Source of the DNA: Variovorax sp. PMC12
GTDB taxonomy: Bacteria; Pseudomonadota; Gammaproteobacteria; Burkholderiales; Burkholderiaceae_C
DNA: 64,000 nt
Direction of reading: 5' to 3'
NCBI RefSeq assembly: GCF_003019815.1
Contig: NZ_CP027774.1
Span: forward strand, 1,077,941-1,141,940
Shown here piece by piece: positions 16,427 through 24,792 of the stretch. Below the pieces are notes generated by a model, which worked only from the letters and a program-made list of their open reading frames with translations, did no database searches and was not told where the DNA came from. The position numbers and the translations under genes were made by a program. The first letter of the stretch is position 1. Each line of letters begins with the position of its first letter.

Positions 16427-17443
16427 ATGAGGAAGAACTTGATTCACAGGCTGCTGGCAGCCGCTGTTGCCGCCACGGCCTTGCTTGCGGCATCGGGTGC
16501 GGCTGCGCAGGTCAAGGAGCGCACGCTGAAATTCGCGTTCCAGAACCAGGCGGGTCATCCGCAGGCGCTGGGCGCGCAGAAATTCGCTGACCTCGTGGCC
16601 GCCAAGTCCGGCGGCAAGATCGCGGTGAAGCTGTTTGCCGGCGGCGTGCTGGGCGGCGACCTGCAAACTGTGTCGGCCCTGCAGGGCGGAACCATCGAGC
16701 TCACGGTGCTGAACGCGGGCATCCTCTCGGCGCAGGTGAAGGAATTCGCGGCTTACGACTTGCCGTTCCTCTTCAACAGCGCCAAGGAGGCCGATGCGGT
16801 CACCGATGGCCCCTTCGGCCAGAAGCTCATGGCCAAGCTGGAAGACAAGGGCCTGCACGGCCTGGGCTACTGGGACCTGGGTTTTCGCAATCTCACCAAC
16901 AGCAAGCGGCCGATCACGAAGGCGGATGACATTGCGGGCCTGAAGATCCGCGTGATCCAGTCGCCGATCTACATCGACCTGTTCACGGCACTGGGCGCAA
17001 ACGCCACGCCGCTGCCGTTCCCCGAGCTCTACCCTGCGCTCGACCAGAAGGCCGTCGACGGCCAGGAGAACCCGAACACGACCATCCTGTCGTCGAAGTT
17101 TTCCGAGGTGCAGAAGTACATCACCCAGACCCGGCACATCTACAACCCGCAGGCGCTGCTGATCAGCAGGAAGACCTGGGACGGCATGAGCGCGGACGAG
17201 AAAAAGATCATTGCGCAGGCGTCGGCCGAAGCCACGCTGTTCCAGCGTGCAGCCTCTCGCGGCGCCGCCGATGGCGCACTCGACGCCCTGAAGAAGGCTG
17301 GCATGGTCGTTTCCGAGATTCCGCCGCAAGAGACCGCGAAGCTGCGTGCCAAGGTCCAGCCGGTGATCGACAAATATTCAGCGTCCGTGGGCGAAGCCAC
17401 CGTCGCGGAGTTGATGGCTGAAGTCGAGAAGGCGCGGAAATAG
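16427..17443 (+). CDS. TRAP transporter solute-binding protein DctP (second copy)
   Basis: 338-residue periplasmic binding protein with a signal peptide (AAAVAATALLAASGAAA) and the DctP fold signatures FQNQAGHPQALGAQKFAD, GYWDLGFRNLTNSKRPI and LKIRVIQSPIYIDL. It aligns along its whole length with the DctP at 14480-15481 but differs in the substrate-lining segments. No permease genes follow, so it probably feeds the DctQM at 12126-13966. It is 25 bases after the IclR gene with a GAGGAG ribosome site, likely in one transcript with the regulator. Confidence 0.92.
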   Translation: MRKNLIHRLLAAAVAATALLAASGAAAQVKERTLKFAFQNQAGHPQALGAQKFADLVAAKSGGKIAVKLFAGGVLGGDLQTVSALQGGTIELTVLNAGILSAQVKEFAAYDLPFLFNSAKEADAVTDGPFGQKLMAKLEDKGLHGLGYWDLGFRNLTNSKRPITKADDIAGLKIRVIQSPIYIDLFTALGANATPLPFPELYPALDQKAVDGQENPNTTILSSKFSEVQKYITQTRHIYNPQALLISRKTWDGMSADEKKIIAQASAEATLFQRAASRGAADGALDALKKAGMVVSEIPPQETAKLRAKVQPVIDKYSASVGEATVAELMAEVEKARK

Positions 17444-17486
17444 CGCGAGCTTCAGCTCTCGCCAACGCCGCTCCGCGGCCTGGCCC

Positions 17487-18056
17487 CTACTGGGCCGTCG
17501 AAAGCGCCTTCAGCCGCGTCAGCAAGGCACCGACGATGTCGCCCCAGGGCCGACGCTCGGCCGGTGCGACCCACAGCCCGAATGCGACGCGGAAGACCGC
17601 GATGCCCGACTCCGCCAGCAGGCTCGCGTCGGGCTCGGCGAATCCCCTGGCGCGCAAAGCCTCGGCCAGCGCCGTGGACAGCCTTGCGAGCTTGATCAGC
17701 TCTCGCTCGCGCAGTTCGCCGTTGGCTGCGATCACCGCAGCGCGCAAGCGGGCGAAGCCGCGGCGGTCCTCGTCGAAAAAATCGGCCGGCGCCTGCAGCG
17801 CGAAGGCAATGGCATCCATGGCCGTTGCATCCATCGGGGCGCTGTGCAGCGCAGCCACCATCGATTCCTGCAAGACCTCCGATCCGCTGAAGAGCACCTC
17901 GCGCTTGTCGGCGAAATAGCGGAAGAACGTTCTTGAAGTCAGGCCCGCGCGCTCGGCGATGGCGGCGACGGTCGTCTGCTCATAGCCGATCTCCGCGAAC
18001 AACTCCATGGCCGCCATGCGCAGGCGCCCTTCCCCATCCGGCTCCCAGCGACCCAT
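17487..18056 (-). CDS. TetR-family transcriptional regulator
   Basis: 189 residues with an N-terminal TetR helix-turn-helix (about 15-60; FAEIGYEQTTVAAIAERAGLTSRTFFRYFADKR, split here as YEQTTVAAIAERAG and LTSRTFFRYFADK) and a variable C-terminal ligand domain. It is divergent from an SDR gene, and a perfect 12-bp inverted repeat lies 23 bases upstream of its start. The usual logic for this layout is repression of itself and the SDR gene, relieved by a small molecule. The ligand is unknown. Confidence 0.92.
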   Translation of the reverse strand: MGRWEPDGEGRLRMAAMELFAEIGYEQTTVAAIAERAGLTSRTFFRYFADKREVLFSGSEVLQESMVAALHSAPMDATAMDAIAFALQAPADFFDEDRRGFARLRAAVIAANGELRERELIKLARLSTALAEALRARGFAEPDASLLAESGIAVFRVAFGLWVAPAERRPWGDIVGALLTRLKALSTAQ

Positions 18057-18079
18057 CGCATCCTCATAGTGTTGACACA

Positions 18080-18112
18080 GAGTGACATCATAGGCCTACA
18101 ATGATGTCACTC
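18080..18112. promoter_or_regulatory. TetR operator and probable promoter of the SDR gene
   Basis: Perfect inverted repeat GAGTGACATCAT (18080-18091) and ATGATGTCACTC (18101-18112) separated by nine bases. A further TGACATCA copy follows at 18115-18122. A possible -35 TTGACA (18072-18077) and -10 TACAAT (18097-18102), with a long 19-base spacer, overlap the repeat, so a bound repressor would block RNA polymerase. Confidence 0.85.
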
Positions 18113-18133
18113 AATGACATCAAAGGAGCGCAC

Positions 18134-19027
18134 ATGCGAATTCTCGTCACCGGAGCCTCGGGCTGGATCGGATCGGCCAGCGTCGTCGAGCTGATCTCCG
18201 CGGGACACCAAGTGCTCGGCCTCGCCCGCAACGAAGAGGCCGCGGCCAAGATCCGAAAGCTCGGCGCTGAAGCGGTGAAGGGCTCGCTCGACGATGTGGC
18301 CAGCCTGCGCGCCGCCGCCGAACGCGCCGAGGGCGTGGTGCATCTCGGATACAACCACGACTTCTCGCAGATGGCCGATGCGGCGCGCACCGACCGTGCG
18401 GCCATCGACGCCTTCGCCGATGTCCTCCACGGCACCGGCGGCCCGCTGCTGATTGCGTCGGGCACCCTCGGCCTCGCGCCCGGACGAGTCGGCACCGAGA
18501 GCGACATGCCGAATCCGGCGGTGCACCCGCGCGTGGCCAACGCGGCATACACGCTCGGCCTGGCCGAACGCGGCATTCGCTCGCTCGTGGTGCGCTTTGC
18601 CCCGACAGTGCACGGCGCCGGAGGCGACCACGGCTTCGTCGCCACGCTGGCGAAGATCGCCCGCGCGAAAGGCGTGTCGGCCTACCTCGGCGAGGGCCGC
18701 AACCGCTGGTCCGCCGTCAACCGGCTGGACGCAGCCAGGCTCGTGCGGCTGGCGGTAGACAAGGCGCCGCCCTCCACCGTGCTGCATGCGGTGGCCGAGG
18801 AAGCCATCGCCACGCGCGACATTGCCGAGGCCCTCGGCCGATCGATGCAGGTGCCGGTGGAGTCGGTTCCGGTCGATCGCGCGGCTGCGCACTTCGAGTG
18901 GATCGGCCTGTTCTTCGGCGCCGACGCGCCTGCATCCAATGAAAGGACTCGCGAGCTTCTGGACTGGGAGCCGAGCCACGCGACGCTGCTGGAAGACATC
19001 GCCGCCGGGCACTATCCCGGCCGCTGA
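18134..19027 (+). CDS. Atypical short-chain dehydrogenase/NAD-dependent epimerase family protein
   Basis: 297 residues. The N-terminal Rossmann motif TGASGWIG (6-13) binds NAD(P). The usual YxxxK catalytic pair is not seen where expected (NAAYTLGLAERG), as in other atypical extended SDRs, so it may be a reductase or a non-catalytic cofactor-binding protein. The chosen ATG at 18134 has AGGAG six bases upstream; an in-frame ATG within the operator at 18101 is less likely. The gene is divergent from, and probably controlled by, the TetR regulator. The substrate is unknown. Confidence 0.85.
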   Translation: MRILVTGASGWIGSASVVELISAGHQVLGLARNEEAAAKIRKLGAEAVKGSLDDVASLRAAAERAEGVVHLGYNHDFSQMADAARTDRAAIDAFADVLHGTGGPLLIASGTLGLAPGRVGTESDMPNPAVHPRVANAAYTLGLAERGIRSLVVRFAPTVHGAGGDHGFVATLAKIARAKGVSAYLGEGRNRWSAVNRLDAARLVRLAVDKAPPSTVLHAVAEEAIATRDIAEALGRSMQVPVESVPVDRAAAHFEWIGLFFGADAPASNERTRELLDWEPSHATLLEDIAAGHYPGR

Positions 19028-19268
19028 AGCGGCCGCCGAGCCGTGGCGCCGTTTTTCGACTTCTTCCTCGCTAGCACGCCCGTAAGAATCAGCCTACGTC
19101 AAAAGACGCAATCTGGCGCTTCTTGCAACGCGTTTCCGACGCTTCGCCAAAGGTAGGATCGTCCATAGTGAAACTTCACGCCAGCAGCTCAACTGCATGG
19201 CGCATGCGTTCGGGCAGGGGCGCTGCACGTTTCACCGGACGACTCCAAAAACATCCGATGAGGAACTC

Positions 19269-20114
19269 ATGAGAGAAGAATTCGAAGCGCTGCTCGCCAC
19301 CGTGCGGGAAGAAGAAAAAGACGTCGTCGATGCCTGGCTGACCGAGGCAAGGCTGACGGACACCGGCGCGAGGCGCGCAGCCGAGACCGAGGCCCGCGAC
19401 ATCCTGAGCCAGCTGCGCCAGGCGCTTGAGAGCGGCGGCGACCCCTCCCGTCTGGACAGCGCCGCATGGGCGCCGTTGCGCGAGGTGCTGGGCGACCTGT
19501 CGAAAACCCGCGCGGCCAAAGGCCAGTCGGCGGCGGACACCAGCATGTTCCTGCTCGCTCTCAAGAAGCCCCTCTTCTCTTCGTTGCAGCGCCGCCTTGC
19601 CGCCAACCCCGAAGCCATGGCGGCGTCGCTCTGGTCGCTCTCGACGACCGTCGACAAGCTCGCGCAACACACGGTGGGCATCTACCAGCAGGCGCGGGAA
19701 GAGATCATCCGCCGCCAGCAGGAAGAGCTGCTCGAGCTGTCCACACCCGTGGTCAAACTGTGGGACGGCGTGCTCGCCGTGCCGATGATCGGCGTGCTCG
19801 ACAGCAGTCGCACGCAGATGGTGATGGAGGCCCTGTTGCAGAAGATCGTGGAAACCGGCTCCGAGCTGGCCATCATCGACATCACCGGGGTGCCCACGGT
19901 CGACACGCTGGTGGCGCAGCACCTGCTCAAGACGGTCACGGCCATTCGCCTGATGGGCGCCGACTGCATCATCAGCGGCATCCGTCCGCAGATCGCGCAG
20001 ACCATCGTGCACCTGGGCATCGACCTGCAGGGGGTGCGCACCAAGGCCACGCTCGCCGATGCGCTCGCGCTCGCGCTTCAGCAGACCGGCTGGCGCGTCT
20101 CGCGCGACAAGTGA
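19269..20114 (+). CDS. rsbR: RsbR-type stressosome protein with C-terminal STAS domain
   Basis: 281 residues. The N-terminal half (about 1-150) is helical and should be the sensory, non-haem-globin-like part of RsbR. The C-terminal STAS domain (about 160-275) carries the signature DITGVPTVDTLVAQHL, in which the threonines match the sites phosphorylated by RsbT in Bacillus. RsbR and RsbS form the stressosome that sequesters the kinase RsbT. The start at 19269 has GAGG upstream; a longer reading from 19197 lacks support. It heads a six-gene plus-strand operon. Confidence 0.9.
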   Translation: MREEFEALLATVREEEKDVVDAWLTEARLTDTGARRAAETEARDILSQLRQALESGGDPSRLDSAAWAPLREVLGDLSKTRAAKGQSAADTSMFLLALKKPLFSSLQRRLAANPEAMAASLWSLSTTVDKLAQHTVGIYQQAREEIIRRQQEELLELSTPVVKLWDGVLAVPMIGVLDSSRTQMVMEALLQKIVETGSELAIIDITGVPTVDTLVAQHLLKTVTAIRLMGADCIISGIRPQIAQTIVHLGIDLQGVRTKATLADALALALQQTGWRVSRDK

Positions 20115-20126
20115 GCGGCAGGCCTT

Positions 20127-20501
20127 ATGGACCGCATCCCAATTCTTCGCATGGGTGACACGCTGCTGGTCACCATCCAGGTCGACATGCAGGACCAGAC
20201 AGCGCTGACGCTGCAGGACGATCTGTCCAACCAGATTGCCAAGACCGGCGCATCGGGCGTCATGATCGACATCTCCGCGCTCGAGATCGTCGACTCCTTC
20301 GTCGGCCGCATGCTCACCAGCATCTCGGGCATCGCCCGCATCCTCTCGGCCACGACCGTCGTCGTCGGCATGCAGCCGGCGGTGGCGATCACGCTGGTCG
20401 AGCTCGGGCTGTCGCTCGACGGTGTGCGGACCGCGCTCAATGTCGAGCGCGGCATGGAGCTCCTGCGGCGTTCCCGTCAGGAGAACGCGTTTGGCCACTG
20501 A
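20127..20501 (+). CDS. rsbS: RsbS-type STAS-domain antagonist
   Basis: 124 residues, one STAS domain: IPILRMGDTLLVTIQVDMQD, then DISALEIVDSFVGR with the serine matching the phosphorylated site of RsbS, then GMQPAVAITLVELGLSL. RsbS is the scaffold partner of RsbR and the direct antagonist of RsbT. It starts 12 bases after rsbR and its end overlaps the rsbT start by 11 bases, so the three are translationally linked. Identity is clear from motif and gene order. Confidence 0.94.
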   Translation: MDRIPILRMGDTLLVTIQVDMQDQTALTLQDDLSNQIAKTGASGVMIDISALEIVDSFVGRMLTSISGIARILSATTVVVGMQPAVAITLVELGLSLDGVRTALNVERGMELLRRSRQENAFGH

Positions 20502-20895
20502 ACAATCCGGCACGTTGCCTTTGCTCAGCGAGCAGAACATCGTCGCGAGCCGGCAGTTGGTGCGCACGCTCTGCCAGGAGCTGAAGTTGTCCCTGGTCGA
20601 CCAGACCAAGATGATCACCGCGGCCAGCGAGCTTTCGCGCAACACGCTCATCCACGGCGGCGGTGGCCGGATGCGATGGGAATTCGTGGAGCGCAACGGT
20701 CGCCGAGGCCTGATGCTGCACTTCGAGGACGAGGGTCCGGGCATCGCGGATCTCGCGCTCGCCCTGACTGACGGCTGGACCAGCGGCAGCGGCATGGGCC
20801 TGGGCCTGCCCGGGAGCAAGCGGCTTGTGAACGAGTTCGACATCGCATCGGCGTCGGGACAGGGCACCCGAGTGAGCATCACCAAGTGGAAATAG
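20491..20895 (+). CDS. rsbT: RsbT-type serine/threonine kinase
   Basis: 134 residues, a GHKL ATPase-fold kinase with the N-box ELSRNTLIHGGGG and the ATP-lid region EDEGPGIADLALAL and SGSGMGLGLPGSKRL. RsbT phosphorylates RsbR and RsbS on stress and, once freed, activates a downstream partner. The start is taken as TTG at 20491 with AGGAG eight bases before it; earlier in-frame starts lie inside rsbS. It overlaps rsbS at its start and the next gene at its end. Confidence 0.92.
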   Translation: MATEQSGTLPLLSEQNIVASRQLVRTLCQELKLSLVDQTKMITAASELSRNTLIHGGGGRMRWEFVERNGRRGLMLHFEDEGPGIADLALALTDGWTSGSGMGLGLPGSKRLVNEFDIASASGQGTRVSITKWK

Positions 20896-21917
20896 TCACC
20901 GGCTGGACCCACAAGGCCTTCCCCATGACCGACGCCAGTTGCGTCGGCGAGGCACGGCGCCACGCCGCGCAGGCAGTCGCGAACATGGGCTGGAACGAGG
21001 TCGATGCGGGTCGACTGGCACTGGTGGTGACGGAGTTGGGCACCAACCTGCATCGCCATGCGAGGAACGGGCGGCTGTTGATCGCGGCGCACCAGGAGAC
21101 GGGCGAAGCCGGCGAGGTCGAGGTCATCTCGATCGATGACGGACCCGGCATCGCGGACCTTTCCCTTGCGATGCAGGATGGCCACTCCTCGGGCAGCACG
21201 CCGGGTACCGGGCTGGGCGCGGTGCGCCGCCTGGCCAGCGAATTCGACATCCACTCCAGCATGCCGGGCGGCACGGTGAGCGTGGCGCGCATGCGTCCCG
21301 CCGTGTCTTCCGCCGAGGGGACATGGCATGTTGCCGACAGACAGATCGGCGCGATCTGCCTGCCCGCGCCGCACGAAGCCGTCTGCGGCGACGGCTGGGC
21401 GGCCGCGATCCATGACGAGCGGACCACCGTACTGCTGGCCGACGGGCTGGGGCACGGCCCGGAAGCCGCCAAGGCCTCGCAGGCCGCCACGGCCGCCTTT
21501 GCCTCTTGCTGCGAAGGAGATCTGCGCGAGACCGTGCAGAAGGTGCACCGCGAACTTCAGACCACCCGGGGCGCCGCGGTCTGCGCCCTGCGCATCGACA
21601 CGGCCGACGCCACCGTCACCTACACCGGCGCCGGCAATATCGTGGGCCGGGTAATGTCGGGTGTGTTCGACAAGTCGCTCGTCACCCAGCATGGCACCGC
21701 GGGCATGCAGATCCGCAAGCCGGAGACCGCCTCGCTGGCGCTGCCTGCGCACGCGCTGGTGATCCTGCACAGCGACGGCATCGAGACGCGCTGGAACGTC
21801 GATCGCATCCGGCCACTGCTGCAAAAGGACCCGACGCTGGTGGCCGCGGTTCTTTTGCGCGACCATACACGTCACCGCGACGACGCCACCGTCGTGGTGA
21901 TCCGTCAAAAGGAATAA
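20886..21917 (+). CDS. Two-domain protein: RsbW/RsbT-like ATPase joined to an RsbX-like PP2C phosphatase
   Basis: 343 residues. Residues about 10-135 form a GHKL ATPase domain (ELGTNLHRHARNG; DDGPGIADLSLAM; TPGTGLGAVRRLASEFD). Residues about 150-340 are a SpoIIE/PP2C phosphatase with metal-binding aspartates in CGDGW, LADGLGHG, HSDGIE and RDDATVVV. RsbX-type phosphatases reset the stressosome by dephosphorylating RsbR and RsbS, and the fused kinase-like domain could oppose or bind the same partners. The start is GTG at 20886, overlapping rsbT by 10 bases. The arrangement is typical of Gram-negative Rsb clusters. Confidence 0.88.
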   Translation: MEIVTGWTHKAFPMTDASCVGEARRHAAQAVANMGWNEVDAGRLALVVTELGTNLHRHARNGRLLIAAHQETGEAGEVEVISIDDGPGIADLSLAMQDGHSSGSTPGTGLGAVRRLASEFDIHSSMPGGTVSVARMRPAVSSAEGTWHVADRQIGAICLPAPHEAVCGDGWAAAIHDERTTVLLADGLGHGPEAAKASQAATAAFASCCEGDLRETVQKVHRELQTTRGAAVCALRIDTADATVTYTGAGNIVGRVMSGVFDKSLVTQHGTAGMQIRKPETASLALPAHALVILHSDGIETRWNVDRIRPLLQKDPTLVAAVLLRDHTRHRDDATVVVIRQKE

Positions 21918-21920
21918 CCG

Positions 21921-22799
21921 ATGAACAGCACCGGCCTGGCCGACTGCGACGACTCGCAAGCAGCGCTGGCAGCCAGCCGACGCGAAGTCGATGAACTGCG
22001 CGCGGAACTCGAGGAAACCAACCGCGGCGTGGTGGCGCTGTATGCAGAGCTCGATGCGCAGGCCGAGCAACTCAAGAAGGCCACCGAACTCAAGAGCCGT
22101 TTCCTGGCCTACATGAGCCATGAGTTCCGCACCCCGATCAGTGCGATCCGCAGCATCGCTCGCCTGCTCAGCGACCGCCTGGACGGACCGCTGACGCCGG
22201 AGCAGGAAAAGCAGGTCGGCTTCATCGACGGCACCGCGAAGGAGCTGGCCGAGATGGTCGACGACCTGCTGGACCTGGCCAAGATCGAGGCGGGCCGCGT
22301 CGACATCTCGCCGGCCTGGTTCGAGATGGTCGACCTGTTCTCCGCGCTGCGCGGCATGTTTCGCCCGGTGCTGCACAACCCCGCCACCGCCCTGATCTTC
22401 GAAGAGCCTGAGGGCTTGCCCAAGCTCTACACGGACGACCGCAAGCTGTCGCAGATCCTGCGCAACTTCATCTCGAACGCGCTCAAGTTCACGCCGCAGG
22501 GCGAGGTTCGGGTGAACGTCATTCGCGTGGGCGAGGATGCCCTGAAATTCTCGGTCTCCGACACCGGCATCGGCATTGCGCCCGAACACCACGCCGCGGT
22601 GTTCGACGATTTCTCGCAGGTCGATTCCCCCGTGCAGAAGCGCCTGCGCGGCACCGGACTGGGCCTGTCCCTCAGCCGGCAGCTCGCGGTGCTGCTCGGG
22701 GGACATGTCGAGGTGGCGAGCGAGCTGGGCAAGGGTTCGGTGTTTTCGGTGACGGTCCCGGTGCAGTGGCCCCGCCAGGCATCCGCGCCACAGGAATAG
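21921..22799 (+). CDS. Soluble histidine kinase of the Rsb cluster
   Basis: 292 residues without membrane segments. A coiled-coil-like N-terminus (about 10-58, rich in Glu, Ala and Leu) leads into a HisKA domain with the phosphorylated His67 in MSHEFRTPISAIRSI and a HATPase domain (FISNALKFTPQGE; DTGIGIAPEHHAAVF; GTGLGLSLSRQLAVLLGG). It starts three bases after the phosphatase stop with an AAGGA site. Lacking its own sensor domain, it is probably switched by a partner such as RsbT. Its phosphate could go to the receiver domains of the next gene product. Confidence 0.9.
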   Translation: MNSTGLADCDDSQAALAASRREVDELRAELEETNRGVVALYAELDAQAEQLKKATELKSRFLAYMSHEFRTPISAIRSIARLLSDRLDGPLTPEQEKQVGFIDGTAKELAEMVDDLLDLAKIEAGRVDISPAWFEMVDLFSALRGMFRPVLHNPATALIFEEPEGLPKLYTDDRKLSQILRNFISNALKFTPQGEVRVNVIRVGEDALKFSVSDTGIGIAPEHHAAVFDDFSQVDSPVQKRLRGTGLGLSLSRQLAVLLGGHVEVASELGKGSVFSVTVPVQWPRQASAPQE

Positions 22800-22801
22800 G
22801 C

Positions 22802-24790
22802 ATGCCGAGCGGACCCCTGATCAACACCACGATCGACCGGTCGCGCCATACGGTGCTGGTGGTCGACGACAACCCCACGACGCGCTACGCGACCGCGCGC
22901 ACGATCCGCGCTGCGGGTTTCCAGACCCGTGAAGCAGGCACTGGCGGCGAAGCGCTGGAACTCGCATCCCGGCAGATTGCCGCCGTGGTGCTCGATGTGC
23001 ATCTCCCGGATTTCAGCGGCTTCGAGGTATGCCGCGAGCTGCGGGTGCAACCATCGACCGCCACCCTGCCCGTGGTGCACCTGTCGGCCACCTTCGTGCG
23101 CAACGAGGACAAGGTGGCAGGCCTCAACGCCGGCGCCGACGCCTATCTGGTGCACCCGGTCGAGCCACCCGTGCTCATCGCCACGCTGCAGGCCCTCATC
23201 CGTGCCCGCATGGCAGAGGAGAAACAGCGCAACAGCGAGGCGCGCTTCCGTGCGATCCATGACCATGCACCCACCGGCATCGCACTGATCGATGCCGAGG
23301 GGCGCTTTGCCGACGTGAATCCGGCGCTGGTCGCCATGCTCGGACAGCCGCGCGACGTCCTGGTCGGCCAGCCGGTCAGCGCCTTTGCACCCGGCGAGTG
23401 GACCGCATTCGTGAACGCCCACACGCAGGGGGCGCAGCTCCCCTCGGCGCCATGGAAAGGCGAATTTCCCCTGTTGCGGCTCGACGGCTCCTGGATACGG
23501 CTCGAATGGACCATGTCCGGCCACATCGAGCCCGGCCTGCGCGTGGGCATCGCGCTCGATGTATCGGAGCGCTTCGAGCTGGAGGCGCGCCGCCGCGAAG
23601 TGCTGGAGCGCGAGCAGGCGGCGCGCGTTGCCGCCGAGCGGCTGAGCCGGACCAAGGACGACTTCGTGGCGGTGCTCTCGCACGAATTGCGCAACCCGCT
23701 CAACGCGATCAGCGGGTGGGTGCATGTGCTCAAGGTCGGTGGGCGAACCCCCGAGCAGATGGAAAAAGGGCTTGCCGCCATCGATCGCAGCGTCAAGGCG
23801 CAGACACGGCTCATCGCCGACATCCTGGACGTCTCACGCATCAGTTCCGGAAAACTGCGGCTTCACCGCGAGTGGGCGGAGCCACGCGCCCTGGTGAGCG
23901 CGGCGATCGAGGCGCTGGCCGCCCCGGTGGCGGCCAAGCGGCTGGACATCGTGTTCGACCGGCAGGAGGCCGACGCGCCCGCCTGGCTCGACGCCACGCG
24001 GTTCCAGCAGATCGTCTGGAACCTGCTTTCGAATGCCATCAAGTTCTCCGGCGAGGGCGGGCGCATCCTGATCGAGCTGCAACGGCAGGACCACATGTTG
24101 CATCTGTCGGTGCGGGACTTCGGCCGCGGCATCCGCGCGGACTTCCTGGAGCACCTGTTCGACCGCTTTTCCCAGAGCGACTCCCCCGACAACCGATTTC
24201 ATGGCGGGCTCGGGTTGGGGCTGTCCATCGTGAAGAACCTCGCCGAGCTGCATGGCGGCGGCGTGTCGGCCCACAGCGAGGGCGAGGGCCACGGCGCAAC
24301 GCTGCGCGTGACGCTCGGCGTCGTTCCTTCGGACGAAGCGTCGATCCTGCTTCCGGATACGCCGGAGTCGCAGGCGGGCAGGCCAGCCCCTGCCATGAGC
24401 GGCGTGCTGCATGGCCTCGATGTGCTGGTGGTCGAGGACAACGCGGATGCGAGCGAGATCATCACGGTGGTGCTGGCCGACGCCGGCGCCAGCGTCCGGC
24501 TGGGCGTCGATGTCGAAAGCGCCCTGCAGCTGTTCGACCAGAAATGGCCCGATGTGCTGATCAGCGACATCGGCCTGCCGGGCCGGGACGGCTACGACCT
24601 GATCCGCGAAGTGCGCGAGCGCGAACGCCTGCTCGGCAAGCCCAGGCTGTTCTCGGTCGCCCACACGGCTTTCACCCGTCCGCAAGACCTGGCGAAGACC
24701 ACGGAGACAGGCTTCGATGCACACCTCGGGAAGCCGTTGCAGCCGCATGCGCTGGTCGCGCTGGTGGCCAGCCGCACCACGGCGGGCTGA
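22802..24790 (+). CDS. Hybrid histidine kinase: REC-PAS-HisKA-HATPase-REC
   Basis: 662 residues in five parts: an N-terminal receiver with phosphorylatable Asp65 (VVLDVHLPDFSG), a PAS domain (about 145-260; RAIHDHAPTGIALIDAEGRF), a HisKA with His294 (LSHELRNPLNAISG), a HATPase (LLSNAIKFSGEGG; GLGLGLSIVKNLAELHGGG), and a C-terminal receiver with Asp589 (ISDIGLPGRDGYDL). No membrane or DNA-binding segment is present, so it relays phosphate inside the cell. The ATG at 22802 follows an AGGA site; a GTG 36 bases upstream lies within the kinase gene before it. It is the last gene of the Rsb cluster and the probable output of the stressosome. Confidence 0.92.
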   Translation: MPSGPLINTTIDRSRHTVLVVDDNPTTRYATARTIRAAGFQTREAGTGGEALELASRQIAAVVLDVHLPDFSGFEVCRELRVQPSTATLPVVHLSATFVRNEDKVAGLNAGADAYLVHPVEPPVLIATLQALIRARMAEEKQRNSEARFRAIHDHAPTGIALIDAEGRFADVNPALVAMLGQPRDVLVGQPVSAFAPGEWTAFVNAHTQGAQLPSAPWKGEFPLLRLDGSWIRLEWTMSGHIEPGLRVGIALDVSERFELEARRREVLEREQAARVAAERLSRTKDDFVAVLSHELRNPLNAISGWVHVLKVGGRTPEQMEKGLAAIDRSVKAQTRLIADILDVSRISSGKLRLHREWAEPRALVSAAIEALAAPVAAKRLDIVFDRQEADAPAWLDATRFQQIVWNLLSNAIKFSGEGGRILIELQRQDHMLHLSVRDFGRGIRADFLEHLFDRFSQSDSPDNRFHGGLGLGLSIVKNLAELHGGGVSAHSEGEGHGATLRVTLGVVPSDEASILLPDTPESQAGRPAPAMSGVLHGLDVLVVEDNADASEIITVVLADAGASVRLGVDVESALQLFDQKWPDVLISDIGLPGRDGYDLIREVRERERLLGKPRLFSVAHTAFTRPQDLAKTTETGFDAHLGKPLQPHALVALVASRTTAG

Positions 24791-24792
24791 CG

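Noticed and set aside
19176..22706. Very long open frame (over 1,100 codons) on the minus strand
   Set aside because: It lies antisense to the rsbR-rsbS-rsbT-phosphatase-kinase genes, which all have clear domains. Its translation is low-complexity and rich in Arg, His, Gly and Gln, the usual shadow of GC-rich genes.
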